Shown piece by piece: positions 18,107 to 28,026 of a stretch of DNA of 64,000 bases. The first letter of the stretch is position 1, and every line of letters starts with the position of its first letter. A program made the translations under genes and the position numbers. This DNA is from Candidatus Rokuibacteriota bacterium (GTDB lineage: Bacteria > Methylomirabilota > Methylomirabilia > Rokubacteriales > CSP1-6): assembly GCA_016200085.1 (NCBI GenBank), contig JACQFL010000036.1, positions 62,001 through 126,000 of the forward strand, written 5' to 3'. The notes under the pieces were generated by a model, which saw nothing but the letters and a program-made list of their open reading frames with translations, searched no databases and was not told the origin of the DNA.

Positions 18107-19006
18107 ATGCCCTTCGCGCGGACCGACGACGGCGTGAACCTGTTCTACGAGGCGGCGGGCCAGGGCCTGCCCCTCGTGTTCGTCCACGAGTTCGCGGGGG
18201 ACCACCGCAGCTGGCTGCCCCAGATCAACTTCTTCTCCCGCCGCTACCGGACCATCGCGTTCAACGCGCGCGGCTATCCGCCCTCGGACGTGCCCGACGG
18301 CGTGCAGCGCTACTCGCAGGACCGCGCCACCGACGACGTCCGCGCCGTCCTCGACGCCCTCGGGATCGCGAAGGCGCACGTCTGCGGGCTCTCCATGGGG
18401 GGCTACGCCACCCTGCACTTCGGCCTGCGCCATCCCGGGCGGGCGCTCTCGCTGACCGTGGCCGGCGCCGGCTACGGTAGCGTCCTGGCCGAGCGCGAGA
18501 AGTTCCGGGCCGACGTCGCCCAGACCATGCGACAGTTCGAGGCGGACGGCATGGCGCAGGTCGCGGAGATGTACGCACGCGGTCCGACGCGCGTGCAGTT
18601 CCGCGACAAGGACCCCACGGGCTGGGCGGCCTTCCGCGACATGCTCGCGGGCGGCTCGGCGCGCGGGCACGCGCTCACCATGGGCGGCGTGCAGGCGGCC
18701 CGCCCGTCCATCTTCGAGCTCGAGGACGGGCTCGTGAAGCTCGAGGTGCCGACGCTCATCATGACGGGCGACGAGGACGAGCCGTGCCTCGAGCCCGCGC
18801 TCTTCATGAAGCGCACGATCCCGACCGCGGCGCTCGTGGTGCTGCCGAAGTCGGGGCACACCATCAACCTCGAGGAGCCGGAGGCCTTCAACCGCGCGCT
18901 CCTCGACTTCCTCACCGCGGTGGCCGCGGGCCGCTGGACGCGCCGCAACGAGGCGTCGCAGACGGGCTCCGCCATCCTGCCGGCGCCGACGAAAGGGACG
19001 CGATGA
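18107..19006 (+). CDS. Alpha/beta hydrolase
   Basis: LPLVFVHEFAGDHRSW, VCGLSMGGYATLHFG, PKSGHTINLEEPEAFNRAL. Confidence 0.9.
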   Translation: MPFARTDDGVNLFYEAAGQGLPLVFVHEFAGDHRSWLPQINFFSRRYRTIAFNARGYPPSDVPDGVQRYSQDRATDDVRAVLDALGIAKAHVCGLSMGGYATLHFGLRHPGRALSLTVAGAGYGSVLAEREKFRADVAQTMRQFEADGMAQVAEMYARGPTRVQFRDKDPTGWAAFRDMLAGGSARGHALTMGGVQAARPSIFELEDGLVKLEVPTLIMTGDEDEPCLEPALFMKRTIPTAALVVLPKSGHTINLEEPEAFNRALLDFLTAVAAGRWTRRNEASQTGSAILPAPTKGTR

Positions 19007-20169
19007 CGCTACCGCTGGCCGACTACGTGGTGATCGATCTCACCCGCGCGCGCTCCGGTCCGACGGCGGTGCGCCAGCTCGCCGACATGGGCGCCCGGGT
19101 CGTCAAGGTCGAGACGCGTCACGACGCCGACGCCGACTTCGCGCGGCACGGCTTCGACTTCCAGAACGTCCAGCGCAACAAGCGGTCCCTGACCCTCGAC
19201 CTCAAGAAGCCCGAGGGCGTCGCCATCCTCACGAAGCTGGTCGCACGGGCCGACGTCCTCATCGAGAACTACCGGCCGGACGTCAAGAAGCGCCTGGGCA
19301 TCGACTACGAGGCCTTGAGCGCGATCAACCCGCGGCTGGTCTACGCCAGCATCTCCGGCTTCGGCCAGAGCGGGCCCTACCGTGACCGTCCCGGCTACGA
19401 CCAGATCGCGCAGGGCATGGGCGGCCTGATGTCCGTCACCGGCCTGCCCGGTCAAGGCCCCGTGCGCGTGGGCATTCCCATCGCCGACCTGACCGCAGGG
19501 ATCTTCCTCGCCCAGGGCATCCTCGTCGCGCTGCTCGAGCGGGCGAAGTCGGGCCGCGGCCAGTGGGTGCACACCTCGCTCCTCGAGGCGATGGTCACGA
19601 TGCTGGACTTCCAGGCCACGCGGTGGCTGATGGGCGGCGAGATCCCGCCGCAGGCGGGCAACGACCACCCGACGGGGATCCCGACGGGCGTGTTCAAGAC
19701 GAAGGACGGCCACATCAACATCGCCGCGTCCGGCCAGCAGATGTACCGCCGGCTCTGCAGCGCGCTCGGCGTCGAGCACCTCATCGAGGATCCGCGGTTC
19801 GTCACCATCGCCGAGCGCTCGAAGAATCGCCTCGAGCTCAACCGCGAGCTGGAGAAGGCGACGCTGACGCGCCCGAGCGCCGAGTGGGTGGACAGGCTCA
19901 ACGCCGCGGGGGTGCCGTCGGGCCCGATCCTCAACGTCAAGGAAGTGTTCGAGAACGAGCAGGTGCGCCACCTGGGCCTCGCCGTGCCCGTGAAGCACCC
20001 GGCGCTGGGGGAGATCCAGCTGCAGCGGGTCGCCGTGACGCTCTCGCGCACGCCGGGCGCCGTGCGAACGTCCGCGCCCGATGCGGGGGAGCACACCGAC
20101 GAGATCCTCGCCGAGCTCGGCTACGGCGGCGCGGCGATCGAGCGACTCCGCACGGACGAAGTCGTGTAG
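19003..20169 (+). CDS. CaiB/BaiF family CoA-transferase
   Basis: VVIDLTRARSGPTAVRQLADMGARVVKVE, NKRSLTLDLKKPEG, ISGFGQSGPYRDRPGYD. Confidence 0.93.
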   Translation: MTLPLADYVVIDLTRARSGPTAVRQLADMGARVVKVETRHDADADFARHGFDFQNVQRNKRSLTLDLKKPEGVAILTKLVARADVLIENYRPDVKKRLGIDYEALSAINPRLVYASISGFGQSGPYRDRPGYDQIAQGMGGLMSVTGLPGQGPVRVGIPIADLTAGIFLAQGILVALLERAKSGRGQWVHTSLLEAMVTMLDFQATRWLMGGEIPPQAGNDHPTGIPTGVFKTKDGHINIAASGQQMYRRLCSALGVEHLIEDPRFVTIAERSKNRLELNRELEKATLTRPSAEWVDRLNAAGVPSGPILNVKEVFENEQVRHLGLAVPVKHPALGEIQLQRVAVTLSRTPGAVRTSAPDAGEHTDEILAELGYGGAAIERLRTDEVV

Positions 20170-20269
20170 CCGAAGACGGGGCCTCGACGGGCCCCCGCGC
20201 GTCGCCCGATCGTGTCGACGATGCACTTTTCCCTCTGCGGCCGCTGGCGGGGCGGGCGATGATGGCACG

Positions 20270-22834
20270 ATGAGCGCCGCCTGGCTCGCGCTGTTCTTCT
20301 TCGTCTCCGGCTTCTGCTCCCTCGTCTACGAGGTGGTCTGGCTGCGGCTGGCCATGGCGGCCTTCGGCGTCAACACGCCGCTGGTCGCGATCGTGCTGTC
20401 CGTCTTCATGGCGGGCCTCGCGATCGGCAGCTGGGGCGGTGGCCGGCTGGTGGTGGCCGCCGACCCGGGGCGCGCGCTCCGGCTGTACGCCGCGGCCGAG
20501 CTCGTCATCGGGCTCTCGGGCATCGCGGTGCCGTACGCGCTCGGCTGGGGCCGCGGCGTGCTGGCGCGGGCGGCGGAGACGGCCGCGTGGGGCTCGGGGA
20601 GCTACTACGCGGCCTCCGGAGCGTTCGTGGCGCTCGCGCTCCTGCCGTCCTGCGCGTGCATGGGCGCGACCTTCCCGCTGGCGATGGCGGCCCTGCGCGG
20701 CGCCTCCCGGGTCGAGGGCGCGTTCAGCTATCTCTATCTGACCAACGTCCTCGGCGCGACCACGGGCACGCTCCTGTCCGCCGTGGTCCTGATCGAGCTC
20801 TACGGCTTTCGCGGCACGCTCGCCATCGCCGCCGCGCTGAACGCGGGGCTCACGGCGGCCGCCTTCGCCCTGAGCCGGAGGCTCGGCGCCGCCGCGTCGG
20901 AGCGCGCCCTGGCGCCGCCGGCGTCCGTGATCGGGGGGGGCGGAGCGGCGGCGCTCCTGCTGCTCTTCACGACCGGCCTCACGAGCCTGGCCGCCGAGGT
21001 CGTGTGGGTGCGACAGTTCACGCCCTATCTCGGCACCGCGGTCTACGCCTTCGCCCTGACCCTGGCCCTGTACCTCGGGGCCACCTTTGCCGGCTCGCGC
21101 GCGTATCGCGCGCGCCTGGCTTCGTCGGCGCCCGTCGCGTGGGCGGTGCTCGGGGTGCTGGCCCTGCTGCCGCTGGCCGTCGCCGATCCGCGGCCCGGCA
21201 TCGAGGCGGGGTTCCTCTGGGGCGCGCTGCGGTTGGCCGTCGGCATCGTGCCCTTCTGCGCCGTGCTGGGCTACGTCACGCCGATGCTCGTCGATCGCTG
21301 GGCCGTCGGCGATCCGGGCCGCGCCGGGGCGGCCTACGCCGTCAACGTGGTCGGCGGCATCCTCGGCCCGCTGCTCGCGGCGTTCGTCCTCCTGCCCCTC
21401 GTCGGCGAGCGCGCCACCCTGGCGGTGCTGGCGCTGCCGCTGTTCCTCGCCGGGTGGTGGAGCGCGCGCGGGAGCCGGCGCGCGCGCCTGGCGCTGGCGT
21501 CCGCGGCGCTCCTCGCCGTGGTCCTGATCGCGGGCACGCGTGACTACTTCCACGCCTTTCCCCGCCGCGAGGTGCGCCGCGACTACACGGCGACGGTGCT
21601 CGCCACCGGCGAGGGCGCCGATCGCGGGCTGCTCGTCAACGGCATCGGGATGACGCGATTGCTGCCGGTATTGAAGGTGATGGCGCACCTGCCGCTGGCG
21701 TCGCTCGGGCGGCCGCCCGAGAGCGCGCTGGCCATCTGCTTCGGCATGGGGACCACGTTCCGCTCGCTGCTCAGCTGGAACGTCGACGTCACCGCCGTCG
21801 AGCTCGTGCCCAGCGTCCCGCGGCTGTTCGGCTATTACCATGCCGACGCTCCGGCGCTGCTGCGCTCCCCGCGGGCGCACGTCGTCATCGACGACGGGCG
21901 CCGCTTCCTCGAGCGCTCGCGCGCCCGCTACGACGTCATCACCGTCGATCCGCCGCCGCCCGTGGACGGCGCGGGCGCCAGCCTGCTCTACAGCCGCGAG
22001 TTCTACGAGGTGCTGAAGCCCCGCCTCAAGCCCGGCGGCATCCTGCATCAGTGGCTTCCGAACCAGGAGTCCTACTACGCCATCGAGAGCTACCCCACCA
22101 CGCAGGCCGCCATCGCGCGAACCATCAGGGAGGCGTTTCCCCACCTGCGCGTCTTCGTCGCCCGGGACGGCCTGGGCATCCATTTCCTCGCGAGCCAGGA
22201 GGCCGTCCCCCGGCGCACCGCCGCCGAGCTCGCGGCTCGGCTGCCCGCGGCCGCCGCGTCGGACCTCGTCGAGTGGGGCCCGGACCGCTCCGCCGAGGCG
22301 CAGCTCGCGGACGTGCTACGCCGGGAGACCACGGCTGACGCGTTCGTGCGCCTCGTGGCGGAGGCGCCGCAGCTCGTCGACGACCACCCGATCAACGAGT
22401 ACTTCCTCCTGCGCCGGACCTTCCGTCCCGACTTCCACGTCCACGACGAGGACTTCCGCCGCGAGGACCCGCCGGCGCTCCGGGCCGCGCTGTCGTCGCG
22501 CGGCTGGGGGTCGACCGCCCAGGGGCTGACGCTCGCGCCGGGCGGCTCCGGGGAGATGATCTATCGCTTCGACACCCGCCGCGGGGTGAAGGCGGCGCGG
22601 CTGTTGCTCTGGCTCCGCCCGCCGGCCGGGGTACGGACGTGGGTCGAGGTGGCGACCGACAAGGAATCGTGGATCACCGTGGGGCACGATGCGGAATACG
22701 GCGGCACGTCGATCGACGTCACCGGGATCGTGGCGAGGCAGCCGCAGTTCTTCGTGCGGCTCCGGGCGGTCTATCCGACGGGAGAGCGCCCGGCGCTCGT
22801 CGTGGAGCGCTTCAAGGTCGAGTACGCGGAGTAG
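20270..22834 (+). CDS. Membrane protein fused to spermidine-synthase-like methyltransferase domain
   Basis: Multiple TM helices (SGFCSLVYEVVWLR) followed by VDVTAVELVPSVPRLF...YDVITVDPPPPVDGAGASLLYSREFYEVLKPRLKPGG. Confidence 0.88.
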   Translation: MSAAWLALFFFVSGFCSLVYEVVWLRLAMAAFGVNTPLVAIVLSVFMAGLAIGSWGGGRLVVAADPGRALRLYAAAELVIGLSGIAVPYALGWGRGVLARAAETAAWGSGSYYAASGAFVALALLPSCACMGATFPLAMAALRGASRVEGAFSYLYLTNVLGATTGTLLSAVVLIELYGFRGTLAIAAALNAGLTAAAFALSRRLGAAASERALAPPASVIGGGGAAALLLLFTTGLTSLAAEVVWVRQFTPYLGTAVYAFALTLALYLGATFAGSRAYRARLASSAPVAWAVLGVLALLPLAVADPRPGIEAGFLWGALRLAVGIVPFCAVLGYVTPMLVDRWAVGDPGRAGAAYAVNVVGGILGPLLAAFVLLPLVGERATLAVLALPLFLAGWWSARGSRRARLALASAALLAVVLIAGTRDYFHAFPRREVRRDYTATVLATGEGADRGLLVNGIGMTRLLPVLKVMAHLPLASLGRPPESALAICFGMGTTFRSLLSWNVDVTAVELVPSVPRLFGYYHADAPALLRSPRAHVVIDDGRRFLERSRARYDVITVDPPPPVDGAGASLLYSREFYEVLKPRLKPGGILHQWLPNQESYYAIESYPTTQAAIARTIREAFPHLRVFVARDGLGIHFLASQEAVPRRTAAELAARLPAAAASDLVEWGPDRSAEAQLADVLRRETTADAFVRLVAEAPQLVDDHPINEYFLLRRTFRPDFHVHDEDFRREDPPALRAALSSRGWGSTAQGLTLAPGGSGEMIYRFDTRRGVKAARLLLWLRPPAGVRTWVEVATDKESWITVGHDAEYGGTSIDVTGIVARQPQFFVRLRAVYPTGERPALVVERFKVEYAE

Positions 22835-22844
22835 GCGCGCGTCC

Positions 22845-23975
22845 TCAGCGGAGCGCGTCACGCAGCTCGCGGGTGAGCACCTCCACGGTCCCGCGCGTGC
22901 CGCCGGCGAGCTTGAGCTTCCACTCGCCCTCGGTCTCGAAGCGCCGGTCGCGCAGCCGCTCCGCCCACGGCTTGATGGCGTCCCGGATGGCGTGCAGGTC
23001 GAAGGCGTCGCGCCGCAGCTCCTTGGCGCGCGCCATGACGTCGGGCGACACCCGGATGAAGGCGCGGAGGGCGGAGCCGGTCTTGATCGAGTACTTGCGG
23101 CCGGCCCACGCCTGCGGGAACGTCACCGAGATGGCCTTGACGTAGTTCAGGAAGAAGCGCTTGGCGCCCTGCCGGAGCTCGCCGATCCGCGCGCTGCCCC
23201 CCACCTTCTCCACCGTCTCGAAGAGGTCGACCATCTCCTCGGCGAGCGGGGCCTGGCTGACACGGCCCCGGCCGGTGCCCAGCATCTTGATCTCGCCGTG
23301 CAGCGGCGAGGTGTCGTCGTCGTTGAGCGAGCGGATGACGTCGTGGGCCAGGGCCTGGTTGGGATCGGGATACAGCTTGCGCCCCGACAGGCTGATGATG
23401 TGCGACGGGTTGAGGCGCGTGTGCTTGGCGTTGATGGTGACGAACAGCTCCACGATCTGCCGCGCGTCGAGCGTGTCGAAGAGGACGGCGGGCACCTCGA
23501 TGTTGACGCTCTCGCCGGCCTGGCTGAGCGCGTGCAGCGCGAGCAGCCGGTGCTGGCCGTCGAGCACCCGCAGCACCCCGTGCTCTTCCGGGATCTGCAG
23601 CAGGCCGAGGTCGTGATGGCCGGCGACCGGCGTGAAGGTGAAGCGCTTCTCGGAGGTGATGATCACCGCGCCCGGGATGGCGGGCAGGCTCCCCGCGTCC
23701 TTGCACTCGCGGTAGTAGGTGGCCAGCTCGTCGATCTTGCGGCGGATGACGGGGCGCTGGTACGCGGTCTCGCTCTCGCTGATCCTCCTCTCGAGCGAAT
23801 CCCAGTTCACCCGGGACCGGGAGCCGCTCCGGGTCTTCGGCCGCTCCGCATCCGGCCCACCCGAGTAGCCGAGGACCTCGAACTTGACCAGCCGGTCGAT
23901 GTCCTTGGCGCTCAACCCGGCCTGGTAGAACTCCACCCCGAACTGTTTGACGCGCCGCGCAGGGACAGTGATCAT
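22845..23975 (-). CDS. DGQHR-domain (DndB-like) protein
   Basis: VLRVLDGQHRLLALHAL and LFVTINAKHTRLNPSHI motifs. Confidence 0.85.
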   Translation of the reverse strand: MITVPARRVKQFGVEFYQAGLSAKDIDRLVKFEVLGYSGGPDAERPKTRSGSRSRVNWDSLERRISESETAYQRPVIRRKIDELATYYRECKDAGSLPAIPGAVIITSEKRFTFTPVAGHHDLGLLQIPEEHGVLRVLDGQHRLLALHALSQAGESVNIEVPAVLFDTLDARQIVELFVTINAKHTRLNPSHIISLSGRKLYPDPNQALAHDVIRSLNDDDTSPLHGEIKMLGTGRGRVSQAPLAEEMVDLFETVEKVGGSARIGELRQGAKRFFLNYVKAISVTFPQAWAGRKYSIKTGSALRAFIRVSPDVMARAKELRRDAFDLHAIRDAIKPWAERLRDRRFETEGEWKLKLAGGTRGTVEVLTRELRDALR

Positions 23976-23984
23976 GGTGCCCGC

Positions 23985-24014
23985 ACTGTACTTGATGGGA
24001 CAAACCCCTGTCAA
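23985..24014 (-). promoter_or_regulatory. Sigma70-like promoter TTGACA-N18-TACAGT for the DGQHR gene, overlapped by AAACCCC...GGGGTTT inverted repeat
   Basis: TTGACA at 24014-24009, TACAGT at 23990-23985, ATG 9 nt downstream. Confidence 0.55.
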
Positions 24015-24067
24015 AAGGGGGGTTTTCTGCGTTCGACACCACCTGAAGTTCTCCGCGGTTCCCGTCC

Positions 24068-24919
24068 GTGACCGCCGGCGCTCTGCTGCTCGTGCTCGTC
24101 GCGGCCTGCCTGCACTCCGGGTGGAACGCGCTGACCAAGCGGGCGAGCGACGGCCTCGTCTTCCTCTGGTCATCGGTGGCGGTGGCCACGCTCGTGCTCG
24201 GCGTGCCGGCGGCGACGTGGCTGCGCGCCGGCGTGCCGGCCGCCGCCGTGCCGTTCCTCCTCGCCACCGTGGCGCTGCACGGCGCCTACTTCTACACGCT
24301 GGGGCGCTCCTACCGCTCCGGCGAGTTCTCCCTCGTCTACCCGGTCGCGCGGGGCCTCGGCGTCGGGCTCGTCCCGCTCCTCGCCCTCCCCCTGTTCGGC
24401 GAGCGGCTGTCGCCGCTCGGCACGCTGGGCGTCGGGCTCGTGGTCGCGGGCATCGTCGTGCTGCAGTGGCCGGTCCCGGGCGCGGCGCGCCGGCACCGGC
24501 TGTCGGCCGGCGTGGGCTGGGCGATCGCGACGGGGTTCACCATCGCGGGGTACTCGCTCACCGACAAGGCCGGCGTCGCGCGCTTGCACCCCGTGCCGTA
24601 CGTCACGCTGCTCGGCGCCGGCTCGGCGCTCGTGCTGCTGCCCGCGGTGCTCCGCCGGCGCGTGGCGCTCGCCGCGGAGTGGAGGGGCAACTGGCGTCGC
24701 ATCCTCGCCGCGGCCTCGATGAACCTGACCGCGTACCTCCTGGTGCTGTTCGCGTTCCGGCTCTCCAAGGTGGGCTACGTCGTCGCGGCCCGCGAGCTGT
24801 CGATCGTGATCTCGACCGCCATCGGCGCGGTGGGTTTTCGCGAAGGGCGCGTGGCCGCCCGCCTCGCGGCGGCGGCGGTCATCCTCGCCGGCGTCACCTG
24901 CGTCGCGCTCGCGCGCTAG
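24068..24919 (+). CDS. EamA/DMT-family transporter
   Basis: 10-TM pattern; LHSGWNALTKRASDGLVFLW, EFSLVYPVARG. Confidence 0.85.
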   Translation: MTAGALLLVLVAACLHSGWNALTKRASDGLVFLWSSVAVATLVLGVPAATWLRAGVPAAAVPFLLATVALHGAYFYTLGRSYRSGEFSLVYPVARGLGVGLVPLLALPLFGERLSPLGTLGVGLVVAGIVVLQWPVPGAARRHRLSAGVGWAIATGFTIAGYSLTDKAGVARLHPVPYVTLLGAGSALVLLPAVLRRRVALAAEWRGNWRRILAAASMNLTAYLLVLFAFRLSKVGYVVAARELSIVISTAIGAVGFREGRVAARLAAAAVILAGVTCVALAR

Positions 24920-24955
24920 TAGACGTCCGCGACGCGGTGTCGACGATCGAGCGGC

Positions 24956-25111
24956 GGTCGGCCGGCGGGTGCGCGCGGCAGGGGTCACCGGGACCACGCC
25001 GCACGCGCGCGCCGGCCCGTGGTGGCTGGGCTCCATCCGGGCCGAGGGCGTCCGTTGTCGGTTGGGGTACGGGTCCGGTTGACCCCTGCCGCACGCACCC
25101 GCCGGCCGACC
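24956..25111. repeat. Long intergenic inverted repeat (39-nt arms)
   Basis: 24956-24994 versus reverse complement of 25073-25111, only a few mismatches; lies between convergent genes. Confidence 0.8.
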
Positions 25112-25186
25112 GGGCGTTGCGAGTTCTCGCCACGACGTCACCGACGGCAGATTCGCGCGGCGGGGATGGCGGCGCGGGGCGGCGGG

Positions 25187-26398
25187 TTACTTCAGGGCGA
25201 AGGTGTCGATGGCGAGGGCGGCGATGTGGCGGCCGATGGCGAGGGAGGCGGTCGCGCCGGGCGAGGGGGCGTTGAGGACGTGGATCGCGTGGGCGTCTCT
25301 GACGATGTGGAAGTCGTCGACGAGGGCCCCGTCCGGCGCCACGGCCTGGGCGCGGATGCCCGCGCCGCCTCGCTGCACGTCCTCGCGCCGGAGCTCGGGC
25401 ACCAGGCGCTGCAGGGCCCCGACGAACATCCCCTGGTTGAGCGAGCGCAGCATCTCGTAGGCGCCGGTGCGCCAGTACTTGCGCGCCATCGCCCGGAAGC
25501 CCGGGTAGCGGAGCGTCTCCGCGAGCTCGGCCAGACGCACGCGCCCGAAGGTGTAGCCCTCGCGCGCGAAGGCGAGCACGGCGTTCGGCCCCGCCTCCAC
25601 GTCGCCGTGGACCGTCCGCGTGAAGTGGACGCCGAGGAACGGGAACTCGGGGTCCGGGACGGGATAGATGAGGCCCCGCACGAGATGGCGCCGCTCGGCG
25701 CGCAGGAAGTAGTACTCCCCGCGGAAGGGGATGATCTTGACGTCGGGCTCGGCGCCCGCCATGCGCGCGACGTGATCGGAGTAGAGGCCGGCGCAGTTCA
25801 CGAGGTTGCGTGCGGTGACGACGCCGGCCGGCGTCTCCAGCGCGTAGGCGTCGCCGGGCGGCCGGATCGCGGTGACGCGGGACGACAGCCTGATGGCGAC
25901 CCCGTGCGCCTCGAGATCGCGGGCCATGGCGGCCGCGACCTCCTTGTAGTCCACGATCGCCGTGTTCGGCGAGTGGATCCCGCCGATGGCCGAGGCGTGC
26001 GGCTCGAGCTCGCGCAGGCGGGCGACGTTGATCATCGCCAGGCCGGGCACGCCGTTGGCCATCCCGCGCTCGTAGAGGGTCTGCAGGCGCGGCAGCTCGT
26101 CGTCGCGCGTGGCCACGATGACCTTGCCGCAGCGCTCGACGGTGATCCCGTGCTCGGCGCAGAACTCGCTCATGAGCCGCGCGCCCTCCACGCACAGGCG
26201 CGCCTTGTAGGAGCCGGGCTTGTAATAGATGCCGGAGTGGATCACGCCGCTGTTGTGGCCGGTCTGGTGCGCGGCGAGATGGTCCTCCTTCTCGAGGAGG
26301 GCCACGCGCGCGCCGGGCGCCTTCTCGAGGAGCGCGCGGGCGGTGGCGAGGGCCACGATGCCGGCGCCGACGATCGCCACGTCGTAATGGTCGGGCAC
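25187..26398 (-). CDS. lhgO: L-2-hydroxyglutarate oxidase
   Basis: [54 protein letters not shown] start. Confidence 0.93.
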   Translation of the reverse strand: MPDHYDVAIVGAGIVALATARALLEKAPGARVALLEKEDHLAAHQTGHNSGVIHSGIYYKPGSYKARLCVEGARLMSEFCAEHGITVERCGKVIVATRDDELPRLQTLYERGMANGVPGLAMINVARLRELEPHASAIGGIHSPNTAIVDYKEVAAAMARDLEAHGVAIRLSSRVTAIRPPGDAYALETPAGVVTARNLVNCAGLYSDHVARMAGAEPDVKIIPFRGEYYFLRAERRHLVRGLIYPVPDPEFPFLGVHFTRTVHGDVEAGPNAVLAFAREGYTFGRVRLAELAETLRYPGFRAMARKYWRTGAYEMLRSLNQGMFVGALQRLVPELRREDVQRGGAGIRAQAVAPDGALVDDFHIVRDAHAIHVLNAPSPGATASLAIGRHIAALAIDTFALK

Positions 26399-26457
26399 GG
26401 GGACGTAGTATAACGTGTCTGCCGCGCCACGCCGGCGCGGACTCCAGGGAGGTCGCC

Positions 26458-26907
26458 ATGGCGGGGAAGTACTTCGAGGAGCTCGAGATCGGCCGCGCGT
26501 TCCGCCACCAGCCCGGGCGCACCGTCACCGAGGCGGACAACATCTGGTTCTCCTGCCTGACCATGAATCCCCAGCCGCTGCACGTGGACTTTCACGCGGC
26601 CGCGAAGGCGGAGTTCGGCAAGCCGCTGGTCAACAGCATCCTCACCCTCGGCATCGCCGTCGGCCTGTCCGTGGGCGAGACGACGCTCGGCACCACGGTG
26701 GGCAACCTCGGCTTCGAGAAGATCGAGTTCCCCCGGCCCGTGTTCCACGGCGACACGATCTACGCGGAGACCGAGGTCGTCGACCGGCGCGAGTCGAAAT
26801 CCCGCCCGCAGTGGGGCATCGTGACCTTCGAGCACCGGGCGATGAACCAGCACGGCGAGGTCGTGATGCGCGCGCGGCGGCAGGCCATGATGCGGAAGCG
26901 GCCGTGA
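26458..26907 (+). CDS. MaoC-like dehydratase
   Basis: [42 protein letters not shown]. Confidence 0.92.
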   Translation: MAGKYFEELEIGRAFRHQPGRTVTEADNIWFSCLTMNPQPLHVDFHAAAKAEFGKPLVNSILTLGIAVGLSVGETTLGTTVGNLGFEKIEFPRPVFHGDTIYAETEVVDRRESKSRPQWGIVTFEHRAMNQHGEVVMRARRQAMMRKRP

Positions 26908-27794
26908 CGGCGCCGCGCCCGCGGCGCTCGCTGCACTTCGTGCCCGGCGGCCAGGAGCGCATGATCGCCAAGGCGCTCACGCTGCCCGCGGACGGGCTCA
27001 TCCTCGACCTGGAGGACGCGGTGCCCCCCGACCGCAAGGCGGCGACGCGGCCGATCGTGCTGGGATGGCTGCGGGGGCTCGACTTCGGCGGCCGCGAGCG
27101 CTGGGTGCGGATGAACCCGATCTGGGGGCCGCTCGGCCGCGCCGACGTCGAGCAGACCATCGCGGGACGGCCCCACGGCTACGTCGTGCCCAAGCCGCGG
27201 CACGCCGGCGACGTCCGCGAGCTGGCGCAGCTGCTCGACGCGCTCGAGGAACGGCACGGCATCCCACCCGGCGCGACCCGGCTCTGCCTCATCGCGACGG
27301 AGACCCCGGAAGGGCTGCTCAACATCCGCGAGATCGCGGCGGCGAGCCCGCGGATCGCCACGGTCTCGTGGGGCGTGGAGGACCTCGGCGCCGCGATGGC
27401 GCTCGGGCGCGTCCGCGACGCCGCGGGCCGCTACCTCGACATCCCCCGCTACGCCCGCGTGATGTGCGCCGTGGCGGCGTCCGCCGCCGGGGTGGAGGCG
27501 ATGGATACGGTCTACACCGACATCGCCGATCTCGACGGCCTGCGGCGCGAGTGCGAGGAGGCGGTCGCCATGGGCTTGACGGGCAAGATCTCGATCCATC
27601 CCAACCAGGTCCCCGTGATCAACGCGGCGTTCACGCCGTCGCGCGAGAGCGTGGACGAGGCGCGCGAGCTCGTGGCCGCGTTCGAGGAGCACGCGCGGCG
27701 CGGCGCGTACGCGTTCACGTTCAAGGGCCAGATGGTCGACGCGCCGCACCTCGCCCGCGCGCGGCGGATCCTCGCGCGCGCGGGTCTTTCCTAG
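26904..27794 (+). CDS. HpcH/HpaI aldolase / citrate-lyase beta-like (CitE)
   Basis: [53 protein letters not shown]. Confidence 0.93.
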   Translation: MTAPRPRRSLHFVPGGQERMIAKALTLPADGLILDLEDAVPPDRKAATRPIVLGWLRGLDFGGRERWVRMNPIWGPLGRADVEQTIAGRPHGYVVPKPRHAGDVRELAQLLDALEERHGIPPGATRLCLIATETPEGLLNIREIAAASPRIATVSWGVEDLGAAMALGRVRDAAGRYLDIPRYARVMCAVAASAAGVEAMDTVYTDIADLDGLRRECEEAVAMGLTGKISIHPNQVPVINAAFTPSRESVDEARELVAAFEEHARRGAYAFTFKGQMVDAPHLARARRILARAGLS

Positions 27795-27823
27795 AGCGGT
27801 TGCGCGCGTGAACGACGGTGGGC

Positions 27824-27980
27824 GTCACGGCGGGTCCTGCCCGGGGGTGAGGCTCGGCTTCGTCCTCGCCCTTTGGTTCGATGGGCCATGGGCGGTCGAA
27901 GACAGTACGCCGGCATCCAAGAGGTTACCGGGGGCTGCGGGCGAAGCCGAACCTCGTCCCCGGTCACCCGCTGCCGTGAG
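27824..27980. repeat. Imperfect long intergenic inverted repeat (about 40-nt arms)
   Basis: TCACGGC...GGCTTCG arm versus reverse complement of 27941-27980, about 29/40 matching by eye. Confidence 0.65.
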
Positions 27981-28026
27981 GTCGTGCCTCGCCATTCGGC
28001 GCCCGCCGCTTCGCTCGGACTAGCCA

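Noticed and set aside
24001-24030. AAACCCC...GGGGTTTT hairpin as a plus-strand terminator
   Set aside because: It lies between divergent genes with no upstream plus-strand transcript to end (the minus gene starts here). An operator or promoter role fits better.
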